From contig JAQVQJ010000065.1 in the NCBI GenBank assembly GCA_028701635.1, positions 1 to 6,949 of the forward strand: DNA of 6,949 bases. Reading direction: 5' to 3'. Of this stretch, positions 1-4,841 are shown one piece after another. Source of the stretch: Clostridia bacterium. Its GTDB lineage: Bacteria > Bacillota_A > Clostridia > Christensenellales > UBA1242. The notes beneath the pieces are model-generated. The model was not told where the DNA came from. It saw only the letters and a program-made list of their open reading frames with translations, and searched no databases. Each line of letters opens with the position of its first letter. Within the stretch, counting starts at the first letter, position 1. The translations under genes were made by a program, and so were the position numbers.

Positions 1-714
1 TTTAAAAAAGAAAAACACAAAAAAATACCAAGTACAAATTATCTAATTTTAAGAAAACGGATTATTCTGCTTTTTCTTGTTTTTATTTTTACCATTTCTT
101 GTTTTGCTTTTCTGCCTGCTGTTTTTGTAAACACACCTAAAGGACTTTTAACAGTTGTCATAGATGCGGGGCATGGAGGAATAGATGGCGGTTGCGAAGG
201 GATATTAGATGGTAGCAATGAAAGAGAGCTCAATCTTTTATATGCCAATACGCTAAAAAAGTATCTTGAAGAATATGGCATAGATGTCGTTATGACGAGA
301 ACAACAACTGATGGTCTTTATTCCGCTTTTAGTACGAATAGAAAAAAAGATGATATGGAAAAACGAAGACAAATAATTGAAAAATCAAATGCCGACATAA
401 TAATTAGTATTCATATGAATGCTTTTCCATTGAAATCTTGTCGTGGAGCGCATGTTTTTTATAATCCAGATAGTGAAATATCAAGAAATCTTGCAGGTTC
501 ATTACAAGAAAGTTTGTATACTTCCTTGTCCTATGCCAAAAAAGATGCCGGAGTTGGCGACTATTATATGCTGAATTGCACAGATGTTCCAGCAGTTATA
601 GTTGAATGTGGCTTTCTATCAAACGCGGAAGAAGAGAAGCTCCTTCTCTCCACTGATTATCGTGAGAAGCTCTGCTATTCAATTCTCTGCGGAGTGATAA
701 AGTATTTGGAATAA
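1..714 (+). CDS. cwlD: N-acetylmuramoyl-L-alanine amidase, CwlD-like (5' end outside window)
   Basis: A zinc amidase of the Amidase_3 family, which cleaves the bond between N-acetylmuramic acid and L-Ala in peptidoglycan. Frame 1 is open from the first base and has no plausible start before the conserved core, so the true start lies upstream. Counting from base 1, residues 21-43 are a hydrophobic anchor (IILLFLVFIF...), and the enzyme core begins at VVIDAGHGG. Zinc ligands visible are His58 (DAGHGG), Glu74 (NERELNL) and His138 (SIHMNA). The catalytic Glu202 lies in VECGFLSN. The 237 visible residues are close to the full size of CwlD, so only a few residues are missing. CwlD makes muramic-delta-lactam in spore cortex, but the assignment within Amidase_3 rests on size and the single N-terminal anchor. 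A vegetative amidase is possible. Ends in TAA and is followed at once by hairpins. Confidence 0.88.
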   Translation, partial: FKKEKHKKIPSTNYLILRKRIILLFLVFIFTISCFAFLPAVFVNTPKGLLTVVIDAGHGGIDGGCEGILDGSNERELNLLYANTLKKYLEEYGIDVVMTRTTTDGLYSAFSTNRKKDDMEKRRQIIEKSNADIIISIHMNAFPLKSCRGAHVFYNPDSEISRNLAGSLQESLYTSLSYAKKDAGVGDYYMLNCTDVPAVIVECGFLSNAEEEKLLLSTDYREKLCYSILCGVIKYLE

Positions 715-717
715 CCC

Positions 718-755
718 CTTCTTTTTAATCTAAAAAGAAGAGGCAATGCCTCTTT
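718..755 (+). terminator. Tandem, partly exclusive hairpins after the amidase gene
   Basis: Starting 3 nt after the stop codon, CTTCTTTTT (718-726) pairs with AAAAAGAAG (732-740). A second hairpin, AAGAGGC (738-744), loop AAT, GCCTCTT (748-754), follows. The two share bases 738-740, so they cannot both form completely. The second has a GC-rich stem and ends in a short T run, as expected of an intrinsic terminator. Confidence 0.7.
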
Positions 756-814
756 CTGTCACAAAGACTATTGTTGTTTAAAATATTTCAGCCTGTTTAA
801 GTTGTACATCGTTT

Positions 815-880
815 TTGGGGAGTTGCGATTCCCTAGCCCCCTACAAACCCCCTTACGGGGTTGGGTATTGGGGAGATTTA
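815..880. repeat. GC-rich C/G-tract block with nested inverted repeats
   Basis: A sharply GC-rich block in an A/T-rich intergenic region. It alternates G tracts and C tracts: TTGGGGAG, TAGCCCCC, AAACCCCC, CGGGGTTGGG, TTGGGGAG. AACCCC (846-851) pairs with GGGGTT (857-862) around the loop CTTAC. The 5' part can also pair, GGGGA with TTCCC. The composition contrast and palindromic layout suggest a dispersed intergenic element rather than coding DNA. The limits are approximate and only one copy is in the window. Confidence 0.5.
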
Positions 881-924
881 AGGATTTTATTTTATAGTTA
901 TGTCATTTCAACCATTTTTTCTAG

Positions 925-962
925 TGTCATTTCGAGAAAAGTGAAGCTGAGTGGAGAAATCT
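925..962 (+). repeat. Dispersed TGTCATTTCGAG...GAGAAATCT repeat, copy 1
   Basis: Begins TGTCATTTCGAG and ends GAGAAATCT. The same pattern returns at 2343-2370 in a different intergenic region. A partial start of the unit, TGTCATTTC, also lies at 901-909. Elements with this pattern are known as short dispersed intergenic repeats in many bacterial genomes (general knowledge, no search made). The unit lies in non-coding DNA. Confidence 0.65.
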
Positions 963-973
963 CATCCTTAATC

Positions 974-1006
974 GTCATTGCGAGGAGCGAAGCGACGTGG
1001 CAATCC
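974..1006. repeat. Palindromic intergenic repeat GTCATTGCGAG...GTGGCAATCC
   Basis: ATTGC (977-981) and GCAAT (1000-1004) are inverted arms around the GC-rich centre GAGCGAAGCGACG, so the unit can fold into a REP-like hairpin. Units reading GTCATTGCGAGGAGCGAAGC are common dispersed intergenic repeats in unrelated bacteria and are often mis-called as small ORFs. It lies 45 nt beyond the uvsE stop codon and could act as its transcript-end hairpin, since no T-tailed terminator is visible there. Confidence 0.7.
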
Positions 1007-1051
1007 AGACTTCGAAGACATTACTTATTTGTTCATTTTAAGGAATTCAAC

Positions 1052-1936
1052 TTATTTCTTCAACGCTTCAATACACTTCAATGCTGAGATGTCTTTGTCC
1101 TTTACTTCTAGCATAACATCAATATTTGGAGGGAGCATTTTGTAAAACTCTAAGAATTCTGGCACACAAATTGAAAGGGAATGAGAACCAGCTCTCTTAT
1201 TAGTTGCTTGTTGAGAATAATGAATTTTTGGGCGACCATCTCGCTCTTTGTCCCAAGTTTTCATACATTTTTTTAAAGTTTTATCTAATTCCAAATCATC
1301 ACCTTCGTGATTTAATAGGTGATGAAAATAATCAAAAAGTATTGGAGCACCTGTCTTTTTAGAGATGTATAGTACATCTTTAACGGTGTAGTTCGTGTCA
1401 TCATTTTCAATTATAAGTCTATTTTTTATGTTCTGTGGAAGTTTTTTATATTCTTCAATAAATCTGTCCATTGTGATTTTTTTATTATCATATTTTCCAC
1501 CGATATGAAGAATTATTTTGTTTGTACTATTAAGTTCCATACAATCTAAAACCCCAGTTTGATATTGCAAATCCCAGATAGATTTTTCTACTAATTTTGG
1601 GTCAGGGGAGGACAAAGTTGTATATTGTCCGGGGTGCATTGACAATCGAATTCCATATTTTTTTGCTTTTTCGCCGAGAGCTTTAAATTCCTTTTTGAAC
1701 ATTTTGCACCAATCTATTTCATTCACGGGGTGAGAAGCGAAAGGAACAAATCCGGAGCTTACGCGAAATAAAAAAATATTATGCTCGCGGTTGTAATCAA
1801 GCATTTTATCAAGCACATCAAGATTGTATTTTATTAATTCAATTAATCGTTCTTTTGAAGCATTTTTTAAAATACAGGATTTCATTTTTAAATCCGGCTT
1901 CGCCGACATAATAATAGAAACATAACCTAAACTCAT
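1052..1936 (-). CDS. uvsE: UV DNA damage endonuclease UvsE/UVDE
   Basis: A TIM-barrel endonuclease that nicks DNA immediately 5' of UV photoproducts and other lesions, starting a repair route independent of UvrABC. The 294-aa length fits the family. The N-terminus MSLGYVS matches the family's usual LGY start and fixes the ATG at 1936. All metal-site residues expected from the Thermus enzyme are visible: His69 (ASHP), His101 (MHPGQY), His144 (LHIGG), Glu177 (IENDD), Asp202 and His205 (FDYFHH), Lys237 and His239 (PKIHYS), His252 (AGSHS) and Glu277 (LEVKDKD). It should be active. It is a single gene on the minus strand, divergent from the gene at 2051. The RBS is weak (AAAGTGG, about 13 nt upstream). 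Stop is TAA. Confidence 0.95.
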   Translation of the reverse strand: MSLGYVSIIMSAKPDLKMKSCILKNASKERLIELIKYNLDVLDKMLDYNREHNIFLFRVSSGFVPFASHPVNEIDWCKMFKKEFKALGEKAKKYGIRLSMHPGQYTTLSSPDPKLVEKSIWDLQYQTGVLDCMELNSTNKIILHIGGKYDNKKITMDRFIEEYKKLPQNIKNRLIIENDDTNYTVKDVLYISKKTGAPILFDYFHHLLNHEGDDLELDKTLKKCMKTWDKERDGRPKIHYSQQATNKRAGSHSLSICVPEFLEFYKMLPPNIDVMLEVKDKDISALKCIEALKK

Positions 1937-1956
1937 AATTGTAGTTTGCCACTTTC

Positions 1957-1985
1957 TATATATTTTTACTAATTTATTATTTCAA
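1957..1985 (-). promoter_or_regulatory. Candidate sigma-A promoter of uvsE
   Basis: On the minus strand, TTGAAA (1980-1985) is followed after 17 nt by TATATA (1957-1962), about 20 nt before the uvsE ATG. Spacing is ideal, but the -10 box matches consensus at only four of six positions. It lies back to back with the promoter region of the gene at 2051. Confidence 0.4.
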
Positions 1986-2002
1986 TACAAAGTTGGAACC
2001 TA

Positions 2003-2011
2003 TGGTAAAAT
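2003..2011 (+). promoter_or_regulatory. Candidate extended -10 promoter of the Cys-rich small gene
   Basis: TGGTAAAAT is an extended -10 box (TGn followed by TAAAAT), 40 nt before the ATG at 2051. No good -35 is correctly spaced. An alternative is TTGGAA (1993-1998) with TCATAT (2016-2021), spacer 17. The exact start point is undecided. Confidence 0.35.
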
Positions 2012-2050
2012 TTTCTCATATTATGTAGTAGTTTACAAAGGAGGGGAAAT

Positions 2051-2284
2051 ATGTTTTGTAATCACAATAGAAAAAGATGCATGGAATACGATCAAAATTT
2101 TTTATGTCGTTGCCATTGTCAATGTCAGTGCCAATACTATCCATTGCCTATAAATTCTGAAAATGGTGGAAATGGAAACAATAATGGAACTTGGCCATGT
2201 GGGAATGCATTAAACGGCAACTCACAATACGAATATATAAATGGATTTGTTCCAAATGGAAGCACACAAAGCACACAAAATTAG
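2051..2284 (+). CDS. Small Cys-rich, Asn/Gly-rich protein of unknown function
   Basis: I do not recognise the family. The gene is credible because the near-perfect ribosome binding site AAAGGAGG (2037-2044) sits 6 nt before the ATG and a strong terminator follows the stop. The 77-aa product has no signal peptide or membrane segment. Residues 19-27 are five cysteines in strict alternation, CRCHCQCQC, followed by QYYPLP. Further Cys are at 3, 10 and 50, with His at 5 and 22. The second half is low-complexity Asn/Gly/Ser/Gln (GGNGNNNG, then STQSTQN). This composition recalls spore-coat or metal-binding mini-proteins, but that is inference from composition only. It stands alone between uvsE and a tRNA gene. 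Confidence 0.72.
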   Translation: MFCNHNRKRCMEYDQNFLCRCHCQCQCQYYPLPINSENGGNGNNNGTWPCGNALNGNSQYEYINGFVPNGSTQSTQN

Positions 2285-2304
2285 GAAATCATAAAGTTTC
2301 TGTT

Positions 2305-2333
2305 AAAAATCCACTGAAAAGTGGATTTTTTGT
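2305..2333 (+). terminator. Intrinsic terminator of the Cys-rich small gene
   Basis: AAAAATCCACT (2305-2315) and AGTGGATTTTT (2320-2330) form an 11-bp stem closed by a GAAA tetraloop. The T run is partly inside the stem and continues to about 2331. It lies 20 nt after the stop codon. Confidence 0.85.
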
Positions 2334-2342
2334 TGTTTCATT

Positions 2343-2370
2343 TGTCATTTTGAGCGAATCGAGAAATCTT
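2343..2370 (+). repeat. Dispersed TGTCATTT-GAG...GAGAAATCT repeat, copy 2
   Basis: TGTCATTTTGAGCGAATC followed by GAGAAATCTT matches both ends of the unit at 925-962 with a shorter middle. It sits just after a terminator and before the tRNA promoter, a position typical of a dispersed intergenic repeat. Confidence 0.6.
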
Positions 2371-2404
2371 TAAAGTGGAAAATTTTAATAAATGGTTCGC
2401 GTTC

Positions 2405-2433
2405 TTGCTTTTTTGTATTATTTAATGTAAAAT
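2405..2433 (+). promoter_or_regulatory. Promoter of the tRNA-Ser gene
   Basis: TTGCTT (2405-2410), a 17-nt spacer, then TAAAAT (2428-2433). The predicted start point (about 2440) is only a few bases before the mature tRNA 5' end at 2444, as is usual for single tRNA genes. Confidence 0.65.
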
Positions 2434-2443
2434 AAACTTGCTT

Positions 2444-2531
2444 GGAGAGATGTCAGAGTGGTCGAATGTGTCAGCCTCGAAAACTGATGTTGTGAAAGCA
2501 ACCTAGGGTTCAAATCCCTATCTCTCCGCCA
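2444..2531 (+). tRNA. tRNA-Ser, anticodon CGA, CCA encoded
   Basis: An 88-nt class II tRNA. The acceptor stem GGAGAGA (2444-2450) pairs with TCTCTCC (2521-2527), followed by discriminator G and an encoded CCA. The T arm is TAGGG-TTCAAAT-CCCTA. The long variable arm (TGTTG against CAAC) is the serine identity mark. The anticodon loop CTCGAAA gives anticodon CGA (2478-2480), reading UCG. Two positions look non-canonical by hand folding: the top of the D stem (T10 opposite T25) and the last pair of the anticodon stem (C31 opposite A39). It has its own promoter and terminator. Confidence 0.93.
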
Positions 2532-2541
2532 AATAATAAGC

Positions 2542-2573
2542 GTATTTGTCTTATGACAAATGTCCTTTTTTTT
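2542..2573 (+). terminator. Intrinsic terminator of the tRNA-Ser gene
   Basis: ATTTGTC (2544-2550), loop TTAT, GACAAAT (2555-2561), extended by two G-T wobble pairs at the base, then GTCC and eight T (2566-2573). It starts 10 nt after the CCA end. Confidence 0.85.
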
Positions 2574-2594
2574 ATGATTTATTTAAATTACTTA

Positions 2595-2623
2595 TTGACA
2601 AGAATATAGTGTTATGATAACAT
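2595..2623 (+). promoter_or_regulatory. Promoter with palindromic -10 region for the gene at 2649
   Basis: A perfect TTGACA (2595-2600) is followed after 17 nt by TAACAT (2618-2623), preceded by TGA to give an extended -10 box. A 13-nt inverted repeat, TGTTATGATAACA (2610-2622), overlaps the -10 box: six-base arms around a single G. That is a plausible operator, or simply a strong -10 element read on both strands. Confidence 0.6.
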
Positions 2624-2648
2624 ATATTTATATATATGGGAGAATTTT

Positions 2649-3020
2649 ATGTTTAATGATGAATACGAGCAAACAATTCTTGACAAACTTAATAATAAAA
2701 ATACAATCGAGAAATTTTTCAAGTTTGTAAATGAAGGACTTGGGAATAAAACGGATTTAGAATACATTGAACATTGGGTAATGAGTGAAAGTTTAATCAT
2801 TTGTAATGCAAATAGTGGTTATGGAAAAGTTCAGTTTAAATTTTTTCCATATAAGGCACATGTTACATCAACTATAGAAAATGAATACCATTTAAATCAT
2901 ACTATAGAAGAAAAATTTACAATATTTATGATTATTAATTTTGGAAAACAATGGTTTAAAAATTATAAAAATAATTTAATTTATGAAATAAATAAAAAAT
3001 ATGGAAAAAAAATGGACTAG
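2649..3020 (+). CDS. Protein of unknown function (123 aa), possibly cut short by an A-run frameshift
   Basis: Not recognised. The gene has a strong promoter and the RBS GGGAGA (2638-2643) 5 nt before the ATG. The product is soluble, acidic in its first third and basic at the end, with no signal peptide or membrane segment and no catalytic motif I can name. Residues 1-50 look helical (EYEQTILDKLNNK, IEKFFKFVNEGLG). Residues 51-81 look like beta strands (SLIICNANSG, KVQFKFFPYKAHV), and a C-terminal basic helix follows (FGKQWFKNYKNNL). The reading frame ends just after eight A (3005-3012). One base fewer would carry it on for 28 basic residues to a stop at 3099, giving 149 aa. The annotated C-terminus may therefore not be the real one. 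It lies between the tRNA gene and enolase as its own unit. Confidence 0.7.
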   Translation: MFNDEYEQTILDKLNNKNTIEKFFKFVNEGLGNKTDLEYIEHWVMSESLIICNANSGYGKVQFKFFPYKAHVTSTIENEYHLNHTIEEKFTIFMIINFGKQWFKNYKNNLIYEINKKYGKKMD

Positions 3021-3099
3021 GAAGCATAAAAATGCTTTTAAAAATGCTTTACTTCATAAAGTAAATAAAAAAGAAGAGTCCGTTCAACTCGATAGATAA
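3001..3099 (+). other. Alternative-frame 3' extension of the 2649 gene, or overlapping 32-codon ORF
   Basis: Frame 1 is open from ATG 3001 to TAA 3097-3099. Its product begins MEKKWTRKHK and is lysine-rich (KNAFKNALLHK, VNKKEES). It overlaps the 3' end of the upstream gene across the A8 run. No Shine-Dalgarno precedes ATG 3001, so an independent gene is unlikely. A frameshifted or slippage-derived tail of the upstream protein is the better reading. Confidence 0.35.
3022..3065 (+). terminator. Weak hairpins after the 2649 gene
   Basis: AAGCAT (3022-3027), loop AAAA, ATGCTT (3032-3037), and TTTACTT (3048-3054), loop CATA, AAGTAAA (3059-3065). Neither has a T run behind it, so termination is uncertain. 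Both would be inside coding sequence if the frame really continues to 3099. Confidence 0.3.
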
Positions 3100-3112
3100 A
3101 TTTATTGCGTTG
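3085..3112. promoter_or_regulatory. Inverted repeat upstream of enolase
   Basis: CAACTCGATAGA (3085-3096) can pair with TTTATTGCGTTG (3101-3112) around the loop TAAA: 11 of 12 positions pair, two as G-T, with one mismatch. It overlaps the candidate -35 box TTGCGT (3105-3110). It could be an operator, the 3' end hairpin of the upstream transcript, or chance in A/T-rich DNA. Confidence 0.35.
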
Positions 3113-3133
3113 AGATTATATCATTTTTATAAT
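3105..3133 (+). promoter_or_regulatory. Candidate enolase promoter 1
   Basis: TTGCGT (3105-3110), a 17-nt spacer, then a perfect TATAAT (3128-3133). It would start transcription near 3140 and leave about 20 nt of leader without a Shine-Dalgarno sequence. Confidence 0.5.
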
Positions 3134-3144
3134 TTATTTTATTA

Positions 3145-3153
3145 TGTTAAAAT
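3145..3153 (+). promoter_or_regulatory. Candidate enolase promoter 2 (extended -10, leaderless start)
   Basis: TGTTAAAAT is TGn plus TAAAAT. Seven nt beyond it is the A of the enolase ATG, so a transcript from here would be leaderless. It lacks a clear -35 box and may instead be only A/T-rich leader of promoter 1. Confidence 0.4.
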
Positions 3154-3159
3154 ATATTT

Positions 3160-4449
3160 ATGGAAAGTAAAATTATTGGTATCTCGGCTAGAGAGATTTT
3201 GGATTCTCGTGGAAATCCCACAGTTGAGGCAAAGGTAACTTTGACTAAAAACATTAGTGGAACAGCTGCGGTTCCATCTGGTGCATCAACAGGGTCATTT
3301 GAGGCGGTTGAATTAAGAGATGGAGATAAAAAACGCTACTTTGGAAAGGGCGTTTTAAATGCTATAAAAAATGTTAATACAATAATTAGAAAAGAATTAT
3401 TAGCGAGTAATCCTTTTAACCAAAAAGAAATTGATGAGAAGTTAATTAAGATTGATGGTACGGAAAATAAGGCAAAGTTAGGAGCTAACGCAATTCTAGC
3501 AGTTTCGTTGGCTAATGCTAGGGCTTGTTCAAAAGCAAAGGGAGTTCCGCTTTATCAATATTTAGGAAATAGGAAAAAATACACTTTACCTGTTCCAATG
3601 TGCAATATTTTAAATGGTGGAGCACATGCTTCTAACAATATTGATATTCAAGAGTTTATGATAGTGCCTATCGGCGCAAAAACTTTTACCGAAGGCGTTC
3701 GTTGGTGTGCTGAAATTTTTCATACATTGAAAAAACTATTAAGTAGTCGTGGTTTTTCCACTGCTGTTGGAGATGAAGGTGGTTTTACTCCTGATTTAAA
3801 AAATGCAGAACAAGCATTAGATTTGATTATTGAAGCAATAAAAGGGACAGGATATATTGCTGGTAAAGATATAAAAATTGCCATTGATGCAGCAGTGAAT
3901 GAATGGTTTACAGAAAAGAGAACTTATCTTCTACCAAAGGCAAAAATAGAATATACAGCAGAACAGTTGATGAACTATTGGTGTGATTTAGTTAAAAAAT
4001 ATCCAATAATTTCACTTGAAGACCCATTTCATGAAGAAGATTGGGAGAGTTGGGTAAAGTTGACAAAAAAGATAGGAAAATCAGTTCAAATTGTCGGCGA
4101 TGATTTGTATGTTACAAATCCAAAACGATTGGAAAAAGGAATAAAAATTCAGGCGTCTAATTCAATATTGATTAAGCCAAATCAAATAGGAACACTTACA
4201 GAAACTTTGGAAACCATTGAAATGGCACATAAAGTAGGATTTACAACCGTAATTTCACATCGCTCAGGAGAAACCGAAGATACGACCATTGCTGACTTAT
4301 CTGTAGCGGTTGGGACAGCTCAAATTAAAACTGGTTCATTATCACGTAGTGAAAGAGTAGCAAAATATAATAGATTAATGCAGATTGAAGCCGAGCTCGG
4401 TAAAAATGCAAGTTATTGCGGAGAAAATGTTTTCTCAAATTTAAAATAG
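3160..4449 (+). CDS. eno: Enolase (phosphopyruvate hydratase)
   Basis: Cytosolic glycolytic enzyme interconverting 2-phosphoglycerate and phosphoenolpyruvate with Mg2+. The full length of 429 aa is normal. The N-domain shows REILDSRGNPTVE (11-23) and the mobile loop SGASTG (40-45). In the barrel are His156 (GGAHASNN), Gln164-Glu165, catalytic Glu206 (GDEGGF), Mg ligands Asp243, Glu287 (SLEDPF) and Asp314 (VGDDL), catalytic Lys339 (IKPNQIGT), His367 (SHRSGETEDT) and Lys390 (QIKTG). All key residues are present, so it should be active. Several usually conserved spots differ: AIDAAVNEW where most bacteria have ALDxAASEF, WESW for WEGW, and TGSLSRSER with LMQIE near the end. No Shine-Dalgarno precedes the ATG, yet MESKIIGISAREI starts exactly where family members do. 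It is not next to other glycolytic genes and is followed by a linked unknown cistron. Confidence 0.97.
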   Translation: MESKIIGISAREILDSRGNPTVEAKVTLTKNISGTAAVPSGASTGSFEAVELRDGDKKRYFGKGVLNAIKNVNTIIRKELLASNPFNQKEIDEKLIKIDGTENKAKLGANAILAVSLANARACSKAKGVPLYQYLGNRKKYTLPVPMCNILNGGAHASNNIDIQEFMIVPIGAKTFTEGVRWCAEIFHTLKKLLSSRGFSTAVGDEGGFTPDLKNAEQALDLIIEAIKGTGYIAGKDIKIAIDAAVNEWFTEKRTYLLPKAKIEYTAEQLMNYWCDLVKKYPIISLEDPFHEEDWESWVKLTKKIGKSVQIVGDDLYVTNPKRLEKGIKIQASNSILIKPNQIGTLTETLETIEMAHKVGFTTVISHRSGETEDTTIADLSVAVGTAQIKTGSLSRSERVAKYNRLMQIEAELGKNASYCGENVFSNLK

Positions 4450-4458
4450 AGGTGAGTT

Positions 4459-4812
4459 ATGTTTTATAACAAAGAAAAATTATTTGTAGTTCGATTGGCT
4501 TATGTATATGAAGTAAAACTATTTACTTATACGAGATATGTAACGTACAAGCATTTATATATTGCAGAGGGAAATATTAGAGATTACGGAGATTCTACTT
4601 ATAAAATAATTAGAAGTAATAACAAGCTTACAGGAAATCATAACAACGCATATCAAGGAGATTTTTTTGTTAAGGTTGCTGTTCCTTTGATTGAATATTT
4701 TAAAGGCGAAATGCCGAAATATTTGGCTACGAAGCCGATATTAAAACTAGAAGATGAATTAAATGAAAAATTTGGAATAAAAGACCAAGGAGAAAATATA
4801 CTGGATATTTAA
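4459..4812 (+). CDS. Protein of unknown function (117 aa) linked to enolase
   Basis: Not recognised. The ATG is 9 nt after the enolase stop, and the Shine-Dalgarno AGAGGTGA (4448-4455) overlaps that stop codon, so it is almost certainly translated from the enolase mRNA. The product is soluble. An aromatic, strand-rich first half (KLFVVRLAYVYEVKLF, YTRYVTYKHLYIAEG) precedes a motif-like KIIRSNNKLTG (49-59), then QGDFFVKVAVPLIEYF and an acidic helical C-terminus (LEDELNEKFG). There is no signal peptide, membrane segment or catalytic signature I can name. Stop is TAA. No terminator is visible directly downstream. Confidence 0.75.
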   Translation: MFYNKEKLFVVRLAYVYEVKLFTYTRYVTYKHLYIAEGNIRDYGDSTYKIIRSNNKLTGNHNNAYQGDFFVKVAVPLIEYFKGEMPKYLATKPILKLEDELNEKFGIKDQGENILDI

Positions 4813-4841
4813 ACTATACATAGAAAACCGGAAAGAATTAA

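Larger units (their letters stand above)
756..1051. other. Intergenic stretch without a gene, rich in repeats
   Basis: Together with the terminator before it, 337 bases separate the amidase and uvsE stop codons. It holds a GC-rich block (about 815-880) and two dispersed repeat units (925-962 and 974-1006), listed separately. An open frame runs through it on the plus strand, but its translation is that of the repeats, it has no RBS, and it runs into the 3' end of uvsE. I see no credible gene here. Bases 756-814 and 1007-1051 show nothing I can name. Confidence 0.7.

Noticed and set aside
39..281. Minus-strand open frame opposite the amidase anchor
   Set aside because: The plus-strand frame carries the conserved amidase residues. 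The minus-strand translation is low-complexity Ser/Pro/Lys with no RBS.
815..1087. Plus-strand open frame of 90 codons
   Set aside because: It is a translation of the GC-rich block and the dispersed repeats, has no RBS, and runs into the 3' end of uvsE on the other strand.
2191..2373. Second frame overlapping the Cys-rich gene
   Set aside because: It crosses the terminator at 2305-2333 and the dispersed repeat, and lacks an RBS.
2504..2531. tRNA-Ser 3' end as an integration site for an element carrying the 2649 gene
   Set aside because: I found no direct repeat of the tRNA 3' end elsewhere in the window and no integrase.
2612..2800. Minus-strand open frame opposite the promoter and start of the 2649 gene
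   Set aside because: The plus strand has TTGACA, an extended -10 box and an RBS. The minus strand has no start signal and gives a Ser/Leu-rich shadow product.
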